A program made the position numbers and the translations under genes. From positions 481,377-545,376 of the forward strand of contig JAJYYE010000010.1 in assembly GCA_021801265.1 (NCBI GenBank): a stretch of DNA of 64,000 bases. Direction: 5' to 3'. Source of the stretch: Pseudomonadota bacterium. GTDB taxonomy: Bacteria; Pseudomonadota; Gammaproteobacteria; Halothiobacillales; Halothiobacillaceae. This document shows positions 44,626 through 53,937 of this stretch, piece after piece. Under the pieces are notes generated by a model. The model was given only the letters and a program-made list of their open reading frames with translations, was not told the origin of the DNA and ran no database searches. Numbering within the stretch: position 1 is the first letter of the stretch; every line of letters starts with the position of its first letter.

Positions 44626-45761
44626 GGGGCATTCCTCGTGCGCAAATCGCTCCGGTTATCGCTGGTCACACTGCCGCGCGCGCTGCTGTTATCAGTTGCG
44701 CTGGGCTGAGCGGGCAAAGGTAAAGACAACGGATCAATCGGCGTCTTGACCGCTGGCGCCGTACGTTGATCGCCGCCCAAGGGCAGATAAAACACATTAT
44801 TCGACTGGCCTGAATCAATGATAACGCTCTTGTTTTTCGCCAACACGCCCGCAACGGTATCGAGATACATACGCTCACGGGTTAAATCAGGTGCCATTTG
44901 ATACGACTTCAAGAGCTGTTCAAAGCGAGAGGCTTCACCCAATGCCGCATTGGTTACCTGGGATTGATAGCCTTTGGATTGCTCATCAATTTGCGCAGCT
45001 TCACCCCGGGCTTGAGGGATGATCTTGTTTGAATAAGCAGACGCTTCACTGATGTAACGCTGCTCGTCTTCACGCGCCCGAATGGCATCTTCAAATGCAG
45101 GCTGAACCGCTTCCGGCGGCTGTACATCCTGCAGATTCACCGACTGCACCTTAAGACCGGTATCGTAACCGTTCAGCATTTCCTGCATGCGATCACGCAC
45201 CAGGCTGGCAATTTCCGTCCGACCGTCGGTCAAGACATTGTCCATTTTCTTGGAACCGATGACTTCACGAATCGCACTTTGCATGACATCCGACAAGGTG
45301 CCATCAGGATCTCGCACATTGAATAAATACTTCACGGGATCGGCAATGACAAACTGGCTGCCAATGCGCACTTCCACGATATTCTCATCATTGGTGAGCG
45401 CTGACATCTTCAATTGTTTATCGCGGAATTCATCAACATTGACTTTAATCACCGACCCGATGGGGTACGGCAAATGCCAATGCGGACCGGCCGTCGTGGT
45501 GTCCGTGTACTTGCCAAACTGCAATTCGATGCCGCGTTGACCCGCGTCAATGGTGTAAATACCCGAGAGCAACCAGACACCAACCAACAGTGCCGCAATA
45601 ACCGCGACGCCCTTCGTGCCGCCCGCACCGCCCATAGCACCACCAAATTTCTGCTGCAGACGATTAATGGCCTCATCGATATTGGGCGGTTTGCCGCTGC
45701 GGCGCGGGTTTGACCAAGGATCCTGATCCTTGCCACCACCACCTGGTTCATTCCAAGCCAT
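44622..45761 (-). CDS. hflK: HflK, SPFH modulator of the FtsH protease
   Basis: Partner of HflC. The N-terminal Gly/Pro-rich cytoplasmic tail (MAWNEPGGGGKDQDPW) and NIDEAINRLQQKFGG are typical of HflK. A transmembrane segment follows (about 50-68), then the SPFH domain (GIYTIDAGQRGIELQFGKY) and a coiled coil, with the conserved YLPLGG before a low-complexity tail. 379 residues. GGAG precedes ATG 45761. hflX and hfq, which usually lie directly upstream, are 3.4 kb away beyond a plus-strand cytochrome operon. Confidence 0.96.
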   Translation of the reverse strand: MAWNEPGGGGKDQDPWSNPRRSGKPPNIDEAINRLQQKFGGAMGGAGGTKGVAVIAALLVGVWLLSGIYTIDAGQRGIELQFGKYTDTTTAGPHWHLPYPIGSVIKVNVDEFRDKQLKMSALTNDENIVEVRIGSQFVIADPVKYLFNVRDPDGTLSDVMQSAIREVIGSKKMDNVLTDGRTEIASLVRDRMQEMLNGYDTGLKVQSVNLQDVQPPEAVQPAFEDAIRAREDEQRYISEASAYSNKIIPQARGEAAQIDEQSKGYQSQVTNAALGEASRFEQLLKSYQMAPDLTRERMYLDTVAGVLAKNKSVIIDSGQSNNVFYLPLGGDQRTAPAVKTPIDPLSLPLPAQPSATDNSSARGSVTSDNRSDLRTRNAP

Positions 45762-46070
45762 GCGTATTTACTCCGGGATATTGGGCACTACCGCTGTGCG
45801 CTATGACAAAAATTGAATTCAAAACGACACATAAGTTTAGTGATGGCGTCATCAAGTCGCAAGTTAATTGGCTAAATTCTTTACCCAACCCAAAGCCGAT
45901 GCGGGCATTGCTCTGGCCTTTCGCCTGGTAAGGAGCTGACGCGCCAAACCTTGGCACGCCATTGGTGCTGAAACCATACCCAAGGCCATTTGCCCCACAG
46001 CCTTACGTTAAATCGAGACATTTAACCCAATAAAATCTATTAATAACCTTGATATTCATATAGTTAAAAT

Positions 46071-46086
46071 TGGCACATCACATGCT
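46071..46086 (+). promoter_or_regulatory. Sigma-54 (-24/-12) promoter before the cytochrome operon
   Basis: TGGCACATCACATGCT matches the RpoN consensus TGGCAC-N5-TTGCW with one mismatch and the exact GG-to-GC spacing. It predicts a start of transcription near 46097 and a leader of about 40 bases to ATG 46139. The rest of the 377-base gap (45762-46138) has no gene and could hold enhancer sites for an RpoN activator. Confidence 0.65.
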
Positions 46087-46138
46087 TTAAGGCCTCTGCA
46101 TTAAAAAATGCCAAACAACAAAACCGGAGGAGCGCACT

Positions 46139-47539
46139 ATGAATGAAATGCTTGGGCTGTACCCGCAGTGGTATGTGCCCGGAATTGGTACGGCATGGGT
46201 GATGGGCATTATCGGCACGATTCATGTGCTGGCATCCCACACCTCGGTCGGTGCGGCTTGGCTGTTTGCCTTGCTGGCGACGAAATCGGTGGCTGAAAAC
46301 AAACCGGAAATCATGGTGTATCTGAAAAGGTATGGCATGTTTTTGCTGGTTTTTTCGTACATCATCGGCTCGGTCACAGGGCCTGGAATCTGGTATTCGG
46401 TGACGGTGGCCAGCCCGCGCGGCATCAGCGGCCTGATTCACAACTTCGTGTGGCTGTGGGCAAGTGAGTGGGTGTTTTTCTTTGTCGAGGTCATCGGCGT
46501 GTACGCCATGGTTTATCTCATCGGGAAAATCGACAACAAAACTTATCTCAAGCTGGCGTGGTCGTTTGCGGTGGCATCGTGGGCAACGATGATTCTGATC
46601 GTGCCGATTTTAAGCTTCATGATGTGGCCGGGTAATGATCGCTGGTATCACACTGGTTCTACCTTTGATGCAGCATTCAACCTTAATTATTTTGCCCATT
46701 TAGGAATTCGCACCGCATTTATGTTTGCTGTGGCCGGTGCGGTGGGCGGCATTATCGCTGCGACAATGAAAGATCGGGAAACCCGCATCGAAATTACCCG
46801 CTTCTTATCAAAAATGGGCTTGGCGGGTATGTTTTTAATGATCGTGATGTTTATGTGGTACACCGCGACCTTACCGCCGAATGCGCGCTTGATTATGGAT
46901 ACGCAGATGATGCCGAAATACGGCAGCACGCTCGCCGCGCTGTTGATTGCCACCTTGATTTATTTCGGGCTTACCGCCTGGAAGCCCTTGCAATTGCGTC
47001 AAGGCTTTGCCATCGCCATGACCTTTGCGATTGGTCTGTTCGGCTTGTGGCCGGAAGAGCGCTCGCGTGAATCCATGCGTAAGCCGTACGTCGCCGGGCA
47101 ATACATTTATTCGAACCAGTTCTTTTCGCGCGATGTGCCGGGCAAGGGTGTGATCTCGGATATGCCGCTCATTGCAGAAAAAGGCGTGTTGGCGACGGAT
47201 TATTTCATACCCGCGGAGCTGCGTACCATCACGCCTGAAAATCAATTGCGCGCCGGCGAGTTGCTCACCCGCGTGATGTGCGCCAACTGCCATAGCCTGG
47301 AACCCGACGGTGCGCTGCGGCCATTGCCAGCCTTACTCGGCCATTCGGATGAACCGAAAATGATTAAAGCCTATCTCGATGGCGCGCTGTATCACGGCAT
47401 GATTCCGTACATGCCAAAAATGCCGTTGCCGGATGATGAGCGCGCGGCCATGGCGTTGTATATCGCCTCGTTATCCGCACCGCAACCGCCAGTTATCGCG
47501 GCGAACCCAGCCAAACCTATTCAACAAGGAGTCAACTAA
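46139..47539 (+). CDS. Cytochrome bd-like subunit I with fused C-terminal haem c domain
   Basis: Integral membrane protein related to CydA, probably an electron-transfer subunit of a quinol- or cytochrome-c-linked oxidase. The first 330 residues form about eight hydrophobic helices. IHVLASHTSVGAAWLF resembles the haem-ligand His region of CydA, and WLWASEWVFFFVEVIGVYA resembles the acidic helix III. LNYFAHLGIRT could hold another haem-ligand histidine. The quinol-site GRQPW motif and long Q-loop are absent. The C-terminal domain has one haem c site, CANCH (381-385), with a candidate Met ligand in MIPYMPKMPLP. 466 residues. GGAGGAG precedes ATG 46139. The stop overlaps the next ATG by one base. 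Confidence 0.8.
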   Translation: MNEMLGLYPQWYVPGIGTAWVMGIIGTIHVLASHTSVGAAWLFALLATKSVAENKPEIMVYLKRYGMFLLVFSYIIGSVTGPGIWYSVTVASPRGISGLIHNFVWLWASEWVFFFVEVIGVYAMVYLIGKIDNKTYLKLAWSFAVASWATMILIVPILSFMMWPGNDRWYHTGSTFDAAFNLNYFAHLGIRTAFMFAVAGAVGGIIAATMKDRETRIEITRFLSKMGLAGMFLMIVMFMWYTATLPPNARLIMDTQMMPKYGSTLAALLIATLIYFGLTAWKPLQLRQGFAIAMTFAIGLFGLWPEERSRESMRKPYVAGQYIYSNQFFSRDVPGKGVISDMPLIAEKGVLATDYFIPAELRTITPENQLRAGELLTRVMCANCHSLEPDGALRPLPALLGHSDEPKMIKAYLDGALYHGMIPYMPKMPLPDDERAAMALYIASLSAPQPPVIAANPAKPIQQGVN

Positions 47540-48771
47540 TGGATGCCGCTACCACCGCCAGCATGCTGCATACCTTGCAAGATCCAACGGGCATTCCGTC
47601 GCACCCGCTGATTTTTCAGGTATTAATGGTATTTACTTGGATACCACATATTTTATTTGTGAATATCAGTCTTGGTGCCGCGCTGATGGGTTTGTACGCC
47701 TTGACCAAACGACAAGACCCGCACTGGCAATTGTTTTCTGAGGCCATGACCAAGGTCGCCAAAGTCGGCGTTTCATTGCTGATCGTTTTGGGCGTAGCAC
47801 CGCTCTTGTTCACTCAAACCATTTATGACCCACAGTGGTACGCATCCAATGTATTGTCAGCGGCTTGGGTAATTGGGTTTATTTTTACGCTCACCATCGG
47901 TTATCTCGCCTGGTTCACGTTTTATATGAAGAATCACGGCGGCCATGCCCCCGTATGGGCATTCTGGCTCGGTGTGCTTGGCCTGTCGATGTTCCTGCTC
48001 GATGGCTTCATCATGCATGTTTTGGCCTATCAAGGGCTACATCCTGAGCAATGGTTGGCGTGGTATACGCCGGGCGGCAAGGTCGATATGTCCGGCACCG
48101 GCATTCATGCGTATGAACTGCCGCGTTTTGGCTTCTTTATGGCGATGAGCGTGACCGTGTTTGGCGCGTTTCTGGTCGCGTATGGCGATTACTTCAAAGT
48201 GCGTGCTGATCGTGCACCTGCATATCTTGCCTTTGCGCGGGGATTGGGCACAAAAATCGCCCTCACGGGCGCCGTGCTGCAATTGCTCTTTTTGCTGTGG
48301 TGGTTGATGGATGTTCCGGCCGGTATCCACATTTGGAGTCATCCGATGACCTGGCTGCTTCTGGCCTATCTGGGTGTGTTGGTCGCGGCGATGTGGCTGG
48401 CACGGAACAAAGCCGAAGGCCAAGGCTATCGGCTTATGGCCTTGAGTGTGGGCATGGCGGCGCTGGTGGCCATTTTCCGCGAGGTGTTGCGCATGGCCTA
48501 TATGAGCCCGTTCCACTACAACATCCTGGATTACACAGTGCATTGGGATGTGCCGTCCTTTGCTTTATTCCTGTTCACCATGATCGGCGTGGGCGGCTTG
48601 ATGGGCGGCTTCATCATCACCTTGGTGTACAAGGCCGGGCGCGTGCAGGGCGCCTATCAGGCCGATGCGGGCGTTTCCAAACTCGGAACAGGCTCACTGG
48701 CCTCAACCGTGATCTGGGTGGCGGCATTCCTCGGCGTGGGCATCTGGATTTGGCTGCGTAATAACGGCTAA
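47539..48771 (+). CDS. Second polytopic membrane subunit, CydA-like (CydA'-type) partner
   Basis: A 410-residue protein with about nine to ten hydrophobic helices. The start of the membrane domain (WIPHILFVNISLGAALMGLY) and the following helices show the same spacing and character as the upstream CydA-like subunit, suggesting a duplicated CydA fold rather than a typical CydB. Histidines occur at WIPHILFV and FIMHVLAY. A family name cannot be fixed by eye; a NrfD-like or CydB-like fold remains possible. AAGGAG precedes ATG 47539, which overlaps the upstream stop (TAATG), so subunits are translated together. Confidence 0.6.
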   Translation: MDAATTASMLHTLQDPTGIPSHPLIFQVLMVFTWIPHILFVNISLGAALMGLYALTKRQDPHWQLFSEAMTKVAKVGVSLLIVLGVAPLLFTQTIYDPQWYASNVLSAAWVIGFIFTLTIGYLAWFTFYMKNHGGHAPVWAFWLGVLGLSMFLLDGFIMHVLAYQGLHPEQWLAWYTPGGKVDMSGTGIHAYELPRFGFFMAMSVTVFGAFLVAYGDYFKVRADRAPAYLAFARGLGTKIALTGAVLQLLFLLWWLMDVPAGIHIWSHPMTWLLLAYLGVLVAAMWLARNKAEGQGYRLMALSVGMAALVAIFREVLRMAYMSPFHYNILDYTVHWDVPSFALFLFTMIGVGGLMGGFIITLVYKAGRVQGAYQADAGVSKLGTGSLASTVIWVAAFLGVGIWIWLRNNG

Positions 48772-48846
48772 ACCATCAAAGTTAATGCGGCTCAGAATCA
48801 CTCTGAGCCGATTGAAATCAATTCGAATTTCCTGAGGAAACAAACC

Positions 48847-49146
48847 ATGAAACGACTCATTTTAGTTGGCGCCTTAAGCCTCATCCCCACCATCAACGCA
48901 CTGGCCGCCGATATTGCCGCGGGCGAAAAGAAAGCCGCCGTGTGTCTGGCCTGCCACGGCAAAGATGGCCACTCGGTGATTAGAACCTACCCCAATCTTG
49001 CCGGGCAGCATCCCGAGTACCTGATTGATGCACTCAAAGGCTACCGCGACGGCGCGCGCACCAATCCGATCATGGTGCCCATGGCCAAAGCCCTGTCCGA
49101 TGAAGATATGCAGAATATCGCGGCCTATTTTGCGCAATTTAAATAA
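48847..49146 (+). CDS. Periplasmic class I cytochrome c (c553-like)
   Basis: Small mono-haem cytochrome. A signal peptide of about 20 residues ends at NALA-A. The haem-binding CLACH lies at residues 33-37, followed by PNLAGQHPEYLIDALKGYRDGART, and the axial Met is probably in NPIMVPMAKALSDEDMQNIA. 99 residues. GAGGAAA precedes ATG 48847. It is the third gene of the operon and could carry electrons to or from the haem c domain of the first subunit. Confidence 0.93.
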   Translation: MKRLILVGALSLIPTINALAADIAAGEKKAAVCLACHGKDGHSVIRTYPNLAGQHPEYLIDALKGYRDGARTNPIMVPMAKALSDEDMQNIAAYFAQFK

Positions 49147-49206
49147 ACTGCCGATGTCCGCTAAACCCTAACCCGCCGTTGCGGGATATGTGCATCACAG
49201 CCCCGA

Positions 49207-50535
49207 TCAACCTCCGGTTTTCGGGGCGTGTTCATGTTGCAGATACGCTTGCAGCTCGGGATGATGCTTTTGCCATTGTGACCAGCGGGCTTGGGTGAGC
49301 CTTAAGCTCATTTGCCAACCGGGCTCGGCCACGCCTTCATCCTGCCATTGCTCAGTGAGCACGGAACCCTCGTCGATCAGCCGAGCGCGTAATCCACCCT
49401 GTGTAACCGGTAAAAACACATTCACCGTGACCCGAATTGGACTCAAGCGCTCAAGCAGCGCTTGGCGCAATTCGTCCATGCCTAAACCGGTGCGGGCAGA
49501 AACCCACACGCGCTCAATCTCCCCGGCTTCGTTCCGGTCGATTTGCGGCGCGCGGCCTTCAATCTGGTCGATTTTGTTCATGACAGTCAGCCGAGGCAGA
49601 CGATCCGCACCAATTTCCTTGAGCACCACATCCACATCGGTCATTTGCCGGTCGCGCTCGTCACTGGCCGCATCGACCACATGGATCAGTAAATCGGCCT
49701 CTAGTGTTTCTTCTAAGGTTGAGCGGAAGGCTGTCACCAATTCGGTCGGCAAGTGACGAATAAAGCCCACGGTATCGGCCAGCACCAAAGGCTGGTTGGG
49801 GGCGAGTTCCATGCGGCGCAGGGTGGTATCGAGGGTCGCAAACAACTGATTGGCCGCGAAGGTATCAGCAGATGTTAAGGCATTGAACAAAGTGGATTTT
49901 CCGGCATTGGTATAACCCACCAGTGACACCAGCGGCACGTCAGAGCGTTGCCGACCCTTGCGGCCTTCCAAGCGTTGGCGGCGCACTTTGGCAATACGCT
50001 CTTGCAATTGCTTGATCCGATCATGAATGAGGCGGCGGTCGAGTTCGAGCTGGGTTTCACCGGGGCCACGCAAGCCGATCGCGCCACCGCGCTGGCTATC
50101 AAGATGCGTCCATCCACGAACCAAGCGCGTGGACAGATGCTTGAGCTGGGCGAGCTCCACCTGCAATTTCCCTTCGTGCGAACGGGCACGCTGCGAAAAA
50201 ATATCGAGAATCAAGCCGGTGCGATCCAGCACGCGACATTCCAGTAATTTTTCGAGATTGCGCTCCTGTGAGGGCGAAAGCTGGGCATTGACCACCACTA
50301 AATCTGCCTCAGTGGCGCGCACCAGTTCGGCCAATTCCTCGGCCTTGCCTTTGCCGATATACAAGCGCGGATCGGGTGCTTCGCGGCTGGCTAAACAGAC
50401 CCCAAGGATGCTGCCGCCAGCGGAATCGACCAGTTCCCGGAATTCATCAAGGTCTTCCGCTCGACTGGCTTGACGGGATACCACATGCAGCAGAACCGCG
50501 TGCTCCCCGCCTTCGTGCCGTTCAAAAAATTGCAT
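49207..50535 (-). CDS. hflX: GTPase HflX
   Basis: Ribosome-binding GTPase that rescues or splits stalled ribosomes. The N-terminal HflX domain has YIGKGKAEELAELV and NAQLSPSQERNLEK, followed by a glycine-rich region (RGWTHLDSQRGGAIGLRGPG). The G domain shows GYTNAGKSTLFN, LADTVGFIRHLP and NKIDQIEG. 442 residues. The ATG overlaps the hfq stop by one base (TAATG). Normally hflK follows directly; here a plus-strand cytochrome operon intervenes. Confidence 0.96.
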   Translation of the reverse strand: MQFFERHEGGEHAVLLHVVSRQASRAEDLDEFRELVDSAGGSILGVCLASREAPDPRLYIGKGKAEELAELVRATEADLVVVNAQLSPSQERNLEKLLECRVLDRTGLILDIFSQRARSHEGKLQVELAQLKHLSTRLVRGWTHLDSQRGGAIGLRGPGETQLELDRRLIHDRIKQLQERIAKVRRQRLEGRKGRQRSDVPLVSLVGYTNAGKSTLFNALTSADTFAANQLFATLDTTLRRMELAPNQPLVLADTVGFIRHLPTELVTAFRSTLEETLEADLLIHVVDAASDERDRQMTDVDVVLKEIGADRLPRLTVMNKIDQIEGRAPQIDRNEAGEIERVWVSARTGLGMDELRQALLERLSPIRVTVNVFLPVTQGGLRARLIDEGSVLTEQWQDEGVAEPGWQMSLRLTQARWSQWQKHHPELQAYLQHEHAPKTGG

Positions 50536-50813
50536 TACAGGCCATCACCACCTGCGTGCGCGGATTTTACGGCGGGTTGGCTTTCCCCGTCATCATCAAA
50601 ATCAAATTGAATTTCACGCGTGGGCACAATGGTACTGATCGCGTGCTTGTACACCAGTTGACTCACATTGTTTTTGAGCAAAACCACAAAGTTATCGAAC
50701 GAGTCGATCTGACCCTGCAATTTGATGCCATTGCGCAGGTAAATCGACACGGGCACGTGCTCACGACGTAGGGCGTTTAAATAAGGTTCTTGAAGTGATT
50801 GGGCTTTTGCCAT
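50535..50813 (-). CDS. hfq: RNA chaperone Hfq
   Basis: Sm-like hexameric RNA chaperone for small RNAs. Both Sm motifs are intact: [40 protein letters not shown] and the distal-face and ring motif [11 protein letters not shown]. The ATG at 50813 has GAGGAAAA upstream and gives 92 residues; the open frame extends to 50873. A short acidic tail (FDFDDDGE) follows the core. miaA lies upstream and hflX overlaps downstream, the conserved order. Confidence 0.97.
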   Translation of the reverse strand: MAKAQSLQEPYLNALRREHVPVSIYLRNGIKLQGQIDSFDNFVVLLKNNVSQLVYKHAISTIVPTREIQFDFDDDGESQPAVKSAHAGGDGL

Positions 50814-50973
50814 GGTATTTTCCTCAATTATCGTTGGCCGCTTCCGTTGCGGGGTTCGTTTTTTAAAATCCACTGGTGAATTAGCGTATCACGCCGCGCG
50901 GATAAACCGCGTGATGAAATCGTAACTTGCGGAATCATCTCTAGTGAATCCCCGAACGGCATCAGAGTGCGGC

Positions 50974-51936
50974 TTAACCACTGAGTTCCGCCGCTCGGAT
51001 AATTTTAGTCATCTCGGTCAGAAGATTGGCGCGCTGGGCCGTGGGGAAGAATTGCGTCGTCGTCTGACCGCGCATCCAAGTGATTTGGCGTTTGGCTAAT
51101 TGACGGGTGGCGGTAATCGCCAAGGTACGCATGGCGCTCACATCCGTTCGCCCCTCAAGATAATCCCATACTTGACGATAGCCCACGGCGCGAATCGAGG
51201 GCAGCGCGGGGTGCAAATCCCCACGTGCGCGCAAGGCGGAAACCTCATCAATCAGCCCTGCTGCCAGCATCTGATCGAACCGCCCCGCCATCGCTTCGCG
51301 GGCATGGGCACGCGAGGACGGCCAGAGTCCAAACCGATGCACTACCTTGCCCGCCAGCGGTGAAATGGGGAGATTTTCCTGCTGCCACTGACTCAGAGAT
51401 CGCCCGGTGGCTCGGAATACTTCCAGCGCCCGTCCAATGCGTTGCGGATCGTTCGGGTGCACTCGGGAAGCCACGATGGGATCAATTAACTGCAATTGAG
51501 CGTGCAAGGCCGGCCAACCCAACTGCTGCGCTTCTCGCTGAACTTCGGCACGCAGATCGGGCGCGCTTGCGGGTAATTCAGATAGCCCCTCAAGCAAAGC
51601 CTGAAAATACATCATGGTGCCACCGACCAATAGGGGCACCATGCCCGCCGCTTGCGCCGCTGTAACCGCGGCCAGCGCATCTTCGCAAAACGCGCGCACC
51701 GAATAGGGTTCAGCCGGATCACAGATATCCACCAACGCATGCGGAAACTCTGCCAGCACGTCGGTCCCGGGCTTGGCGGAGCCGATATCCATGCCGCGAT
51801 AAATCATCACGGAATCGACACTGATCAAGCGAATGGGATACTGTGCAGCCAGCTCAAGTGCGACCGCAGTCTTACCCGAGGCGGTGGGGCCGAGCAAGGC
51901 CAGAATCGGTTGTGTTGAACCGGGTACGGTTGTCAT
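50974..51936 (-). CDS. miaA: tRNA dimethylallyltransferase
   Basis: Adds a dimethylallyl group to A37 of tRNAs reading UNN codons. The P-loop is LLGPTASGKTAVALELA; others are SVDSVMIYRGMDIGSAKP, PLLVGGTMMYFQALLEGLS, NDPQRIGRALEV and AITATRQLAKRQITWMRG. 320 residues. ATG 51936 overlaps the mutL stop by one base (TAATG), so translation is coupled. Confidence 0.97.
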   Translation of the reverse strand: MTTVPGSTQPILALLGPTASGKTAVALELAAQYPIRLISVDSVMIYRGMDIGSAKPGTDVLAEFPHALVDICDPAEPYSVRAFCEDALAAVTAAQAAGMVPLLVGGTMMYFQALLEGLSELPASAPDLRAEVQREAQQLGWPALHAQLQLIDPIVASRVHPNDPQRIGRALEVFRATGRSLSQWQQENLPISPLAGKVVHRFGLWPSSRAHAREAMAGRFDQMLAAGLIDEVSALRARGDLHPALPSIRAVGYRQVWDYLEGRTDVSAMRTLAITATRQLAKRQITWMRGQTTTQFFPTAQRANLLTEMTKIIRAAELSG

Positions 51937-53807
51937 TACTGTCCCCGCATAAATAGTCGGTCGAGATCAGTCATCGAGAGCTGCCGCCAGGTTGGGCGAC
52001 CATGATTACATTGATCGGCACGCTCGGTCCGTTCCATATCCCGCAGGAGCACATCCATCTCCGGGCGAGTGAGGATGCGATTGGCCCGCACGGAGCCATG
52101 GCAGGCCATGCGTGAAAGCACCGCATTGATTGGCTCAGTCAATACGGGCTGAGGTTCATCCCAAAAGATCTGCTCTTCAATTAACGCCGTAAACAGGGTG
52201 CGTGCCAAGGCTTCGGCATCAGCATGGCGTAATAACGCCGCCAGCGCCGATACCCGAATGCGGGTGGGAGCAATGCGCTCCAGCACCACGCCAAGACGAG
52301 CGAAAGTCTCCACTTGCTCAGCATAGTGCTCGGCTTCGCGCTCGGATACACTAAAACTCACCGGCAATAACAGCGGCTGAATGGTCATCTGCTCCGCAGC
52401 AAACGCCGTTTTCAGTCGCTCATAGGTAATGCGCTCCGCCGCCGCATGGGCATCGACGATCACAAGTCCCTGAGCGTTTTGCGCCAAAATATAGACACCA
52501 TGCAGATGCGCCACGGCATAGCCGAGCGGCGGAATTTGCGCGGCACCCCCTTCCTTCACGCCGAACCGTTCGCCTGGTGGATTGCCCAGGTGTTCACTTT
52601 GCACCGAGGCCAATACCGCGGCTGTCGGCGGGGGAAGGGATGGTGTGGTGCTCGCCGCCAGTAAATTGAGATACCCCTGCGTAGCGGTGGGGGGGATACG
52701 CGCATTGATCACATCAACGTTTGCGCGGGGCAAAGCGGTGCCAATAACAGCGGGAGATGCCGCTCCCTGGGCCGGATCACCGTGTATCGCCCCCATCGCG
52801 GCGTCCACGCCCTGAGCGAGCGCGCGATGAATTTCACGGAATAAAAAGTCCTGCACCGCACGGGCATCCCGAAAACGCACTTCGGCTTTGGTGGGATGCA
52901 CATTGACATCCACCACGCGCGGATCCAGCTCCAGCGCTAATACATAGGCCGGCTGGCGCGCATGGTGCAACACATCGGCGTAGGCGCGGCGAATCGCAAA
53001 GCCGATCAAGCGATCACGCACAATGCGCCCGTTCACGAAAAACAATTGCTGATCGGTGGATGCCCGAGCATAGGCCGGATCAGCTATCCAACCGCTTAAA
53101 TTCAAACCCGATGCGACTGAATCAATGCGCCGCGCACGCACTAAAAATGCCGCACCCAAGAGGGCACCAATACGCCCGGGTAATTGCGCGACACTCTGTG
53201 CAGGGTCAACCGGCGGCAGCTCGAATAGGCTGCGACCTTGATGGGTGAGTGAAAACCCCAAGCTGGGATGCGCCAAGGCAAAACGGCGCATTAATTGGTC
53301 AATTTGCGCAAACTCGGTGCGGTCAGTACGCAAAAATTTGCGCCTTGCCGGGGTATTATAAAACAAACCGGCCACCGCCACCGTCGTACCCACAGGATGC
53401 GCTGCAGGTTTGGGTTGAGCCGATTCCGTGGGGGCAAGCGCCCAGCCATGAGGCGTATTAACCTGACGAGAGGTGATGCTGACCCGCGCAATCGAGGAAA
53501 TGCTGGCCAGCGCTTCGCCGCGAAACCCCATACTCGAAACCGCTTCAAGATCGTCCAATGAACGAATTTTACTGGTCGCATGGGCGGCGAACGCAAGGGG
53601 CAAGTCGTCCCGTGCCAGCCCGCCGCCATCGTCTCGTACGGTGATGAGTCGTGTGCCGGCATCTTCAACACATACGTCAATTCGGCGCGCACCGGCATCA
53701 ATCGCATTTTCGACCAATTCTTTCACCACACTCGCAGGACGCTCAACTACTTCGCCAGCGGCGATTTGGTTAATGAGTGCGGGTGGCAGACGAGCAATAG
53801 CAGGCAT
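51936..53807 (-). CDS. mutL: DNA mismatch repair protein MutL
   Basis: GHKL ATPase linking mismatch recognition to strand excision. N-terminal motifs: QIAAGEVVERPASVVKELVEN, NAIDAGARRI, VRDDGGGLARDDL, AHATSKI and SMGFRGEALASI. The C-terminal dimer domain carries DAHAAAERITYE, which fits the metal-binding DQHA(x)2E(x)4E nuclease motif except Gln to Ala, plus MACHGSVRANR and CNHGRPTW. It therefore resembles the endonuclease-type MutL of species without MutH. 623 residues. amiC lies upstream and miaA overlaps downstream. Confidence 0.96.
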   Translation of the reverse strand: MPAIARLPPALINQIAAGEVVERPASVVKELVENAIDAGARRIDVCVEDAGTRLITVRDDGGGLARDDLPLAFAAHATSKIRSLDDLEAVSSMGFRGEALASISSIARVSITSRQVNTPHGWALAPTESAQPKPAAHPVGTTVAVAGLFYNTPARRKFLRTDRTEFAQIDQLMRRFALAHPSLGFSLTHQGRSLFELPPVDPAQSVAQLPGRIGALLGAAFLVRARRIDSVASGLNLSGWIADPAYARASTDQQLFFVNGRIVRDRLIGFAIRRAYADVLHHARQPAYVLALELDPRVVDVNVHPTKAEVRFRDARAVQDFLFREIHRALAQGVDAAMGAIHGDPAQGAASPAVIGTALPRANVDVINARIPPTATQGYLNLLAASTTPSLPPPTAAVLASVQSEHLGNPPGERFGVKEGGAAQIPPLGYAVAHLHGVYILAQNAQGLVIVDAHAAAERITYERLKTAFAAEQMTIQPLLLPVSFSVSEREAEHYAEQVETFARLGVVLERIAPTRIRVSALAALLRHADAEALARTLFTALIEEQIFWDEPQPVLTEPINAVLSRMACHGSVRANRILTRPEMDVLLRDMERTERADQCNHGRPTWRQLSMTDLDRLFMRGQ

Positions 53808-53937
53808 GAATTTCCGAGAATGTTAAGCAGAAGGCGCATTTTCACCGCCTGAGCTCAGAAACACAAATGGAAAGCCCGGGGAAAATGAGACGGGGGATGC
53901 CGCACATAAGCGGGAAAGCGGCTTTTAGTCGTGCGCG

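Noticed and set aside
45953..45972. Second TGGCACG...TGCT sequence resembling a sigma-54 site upstream of the cytochrome operon
   Set aside because: The GG-to-GC spacing is two bases too long, which is not tolerated by RpoN promoters.
46049..46062. TTGAT half-site resembling an FNR/ANR box
   Set aside because: The second half does not match ATCAA; only a half-site is present.
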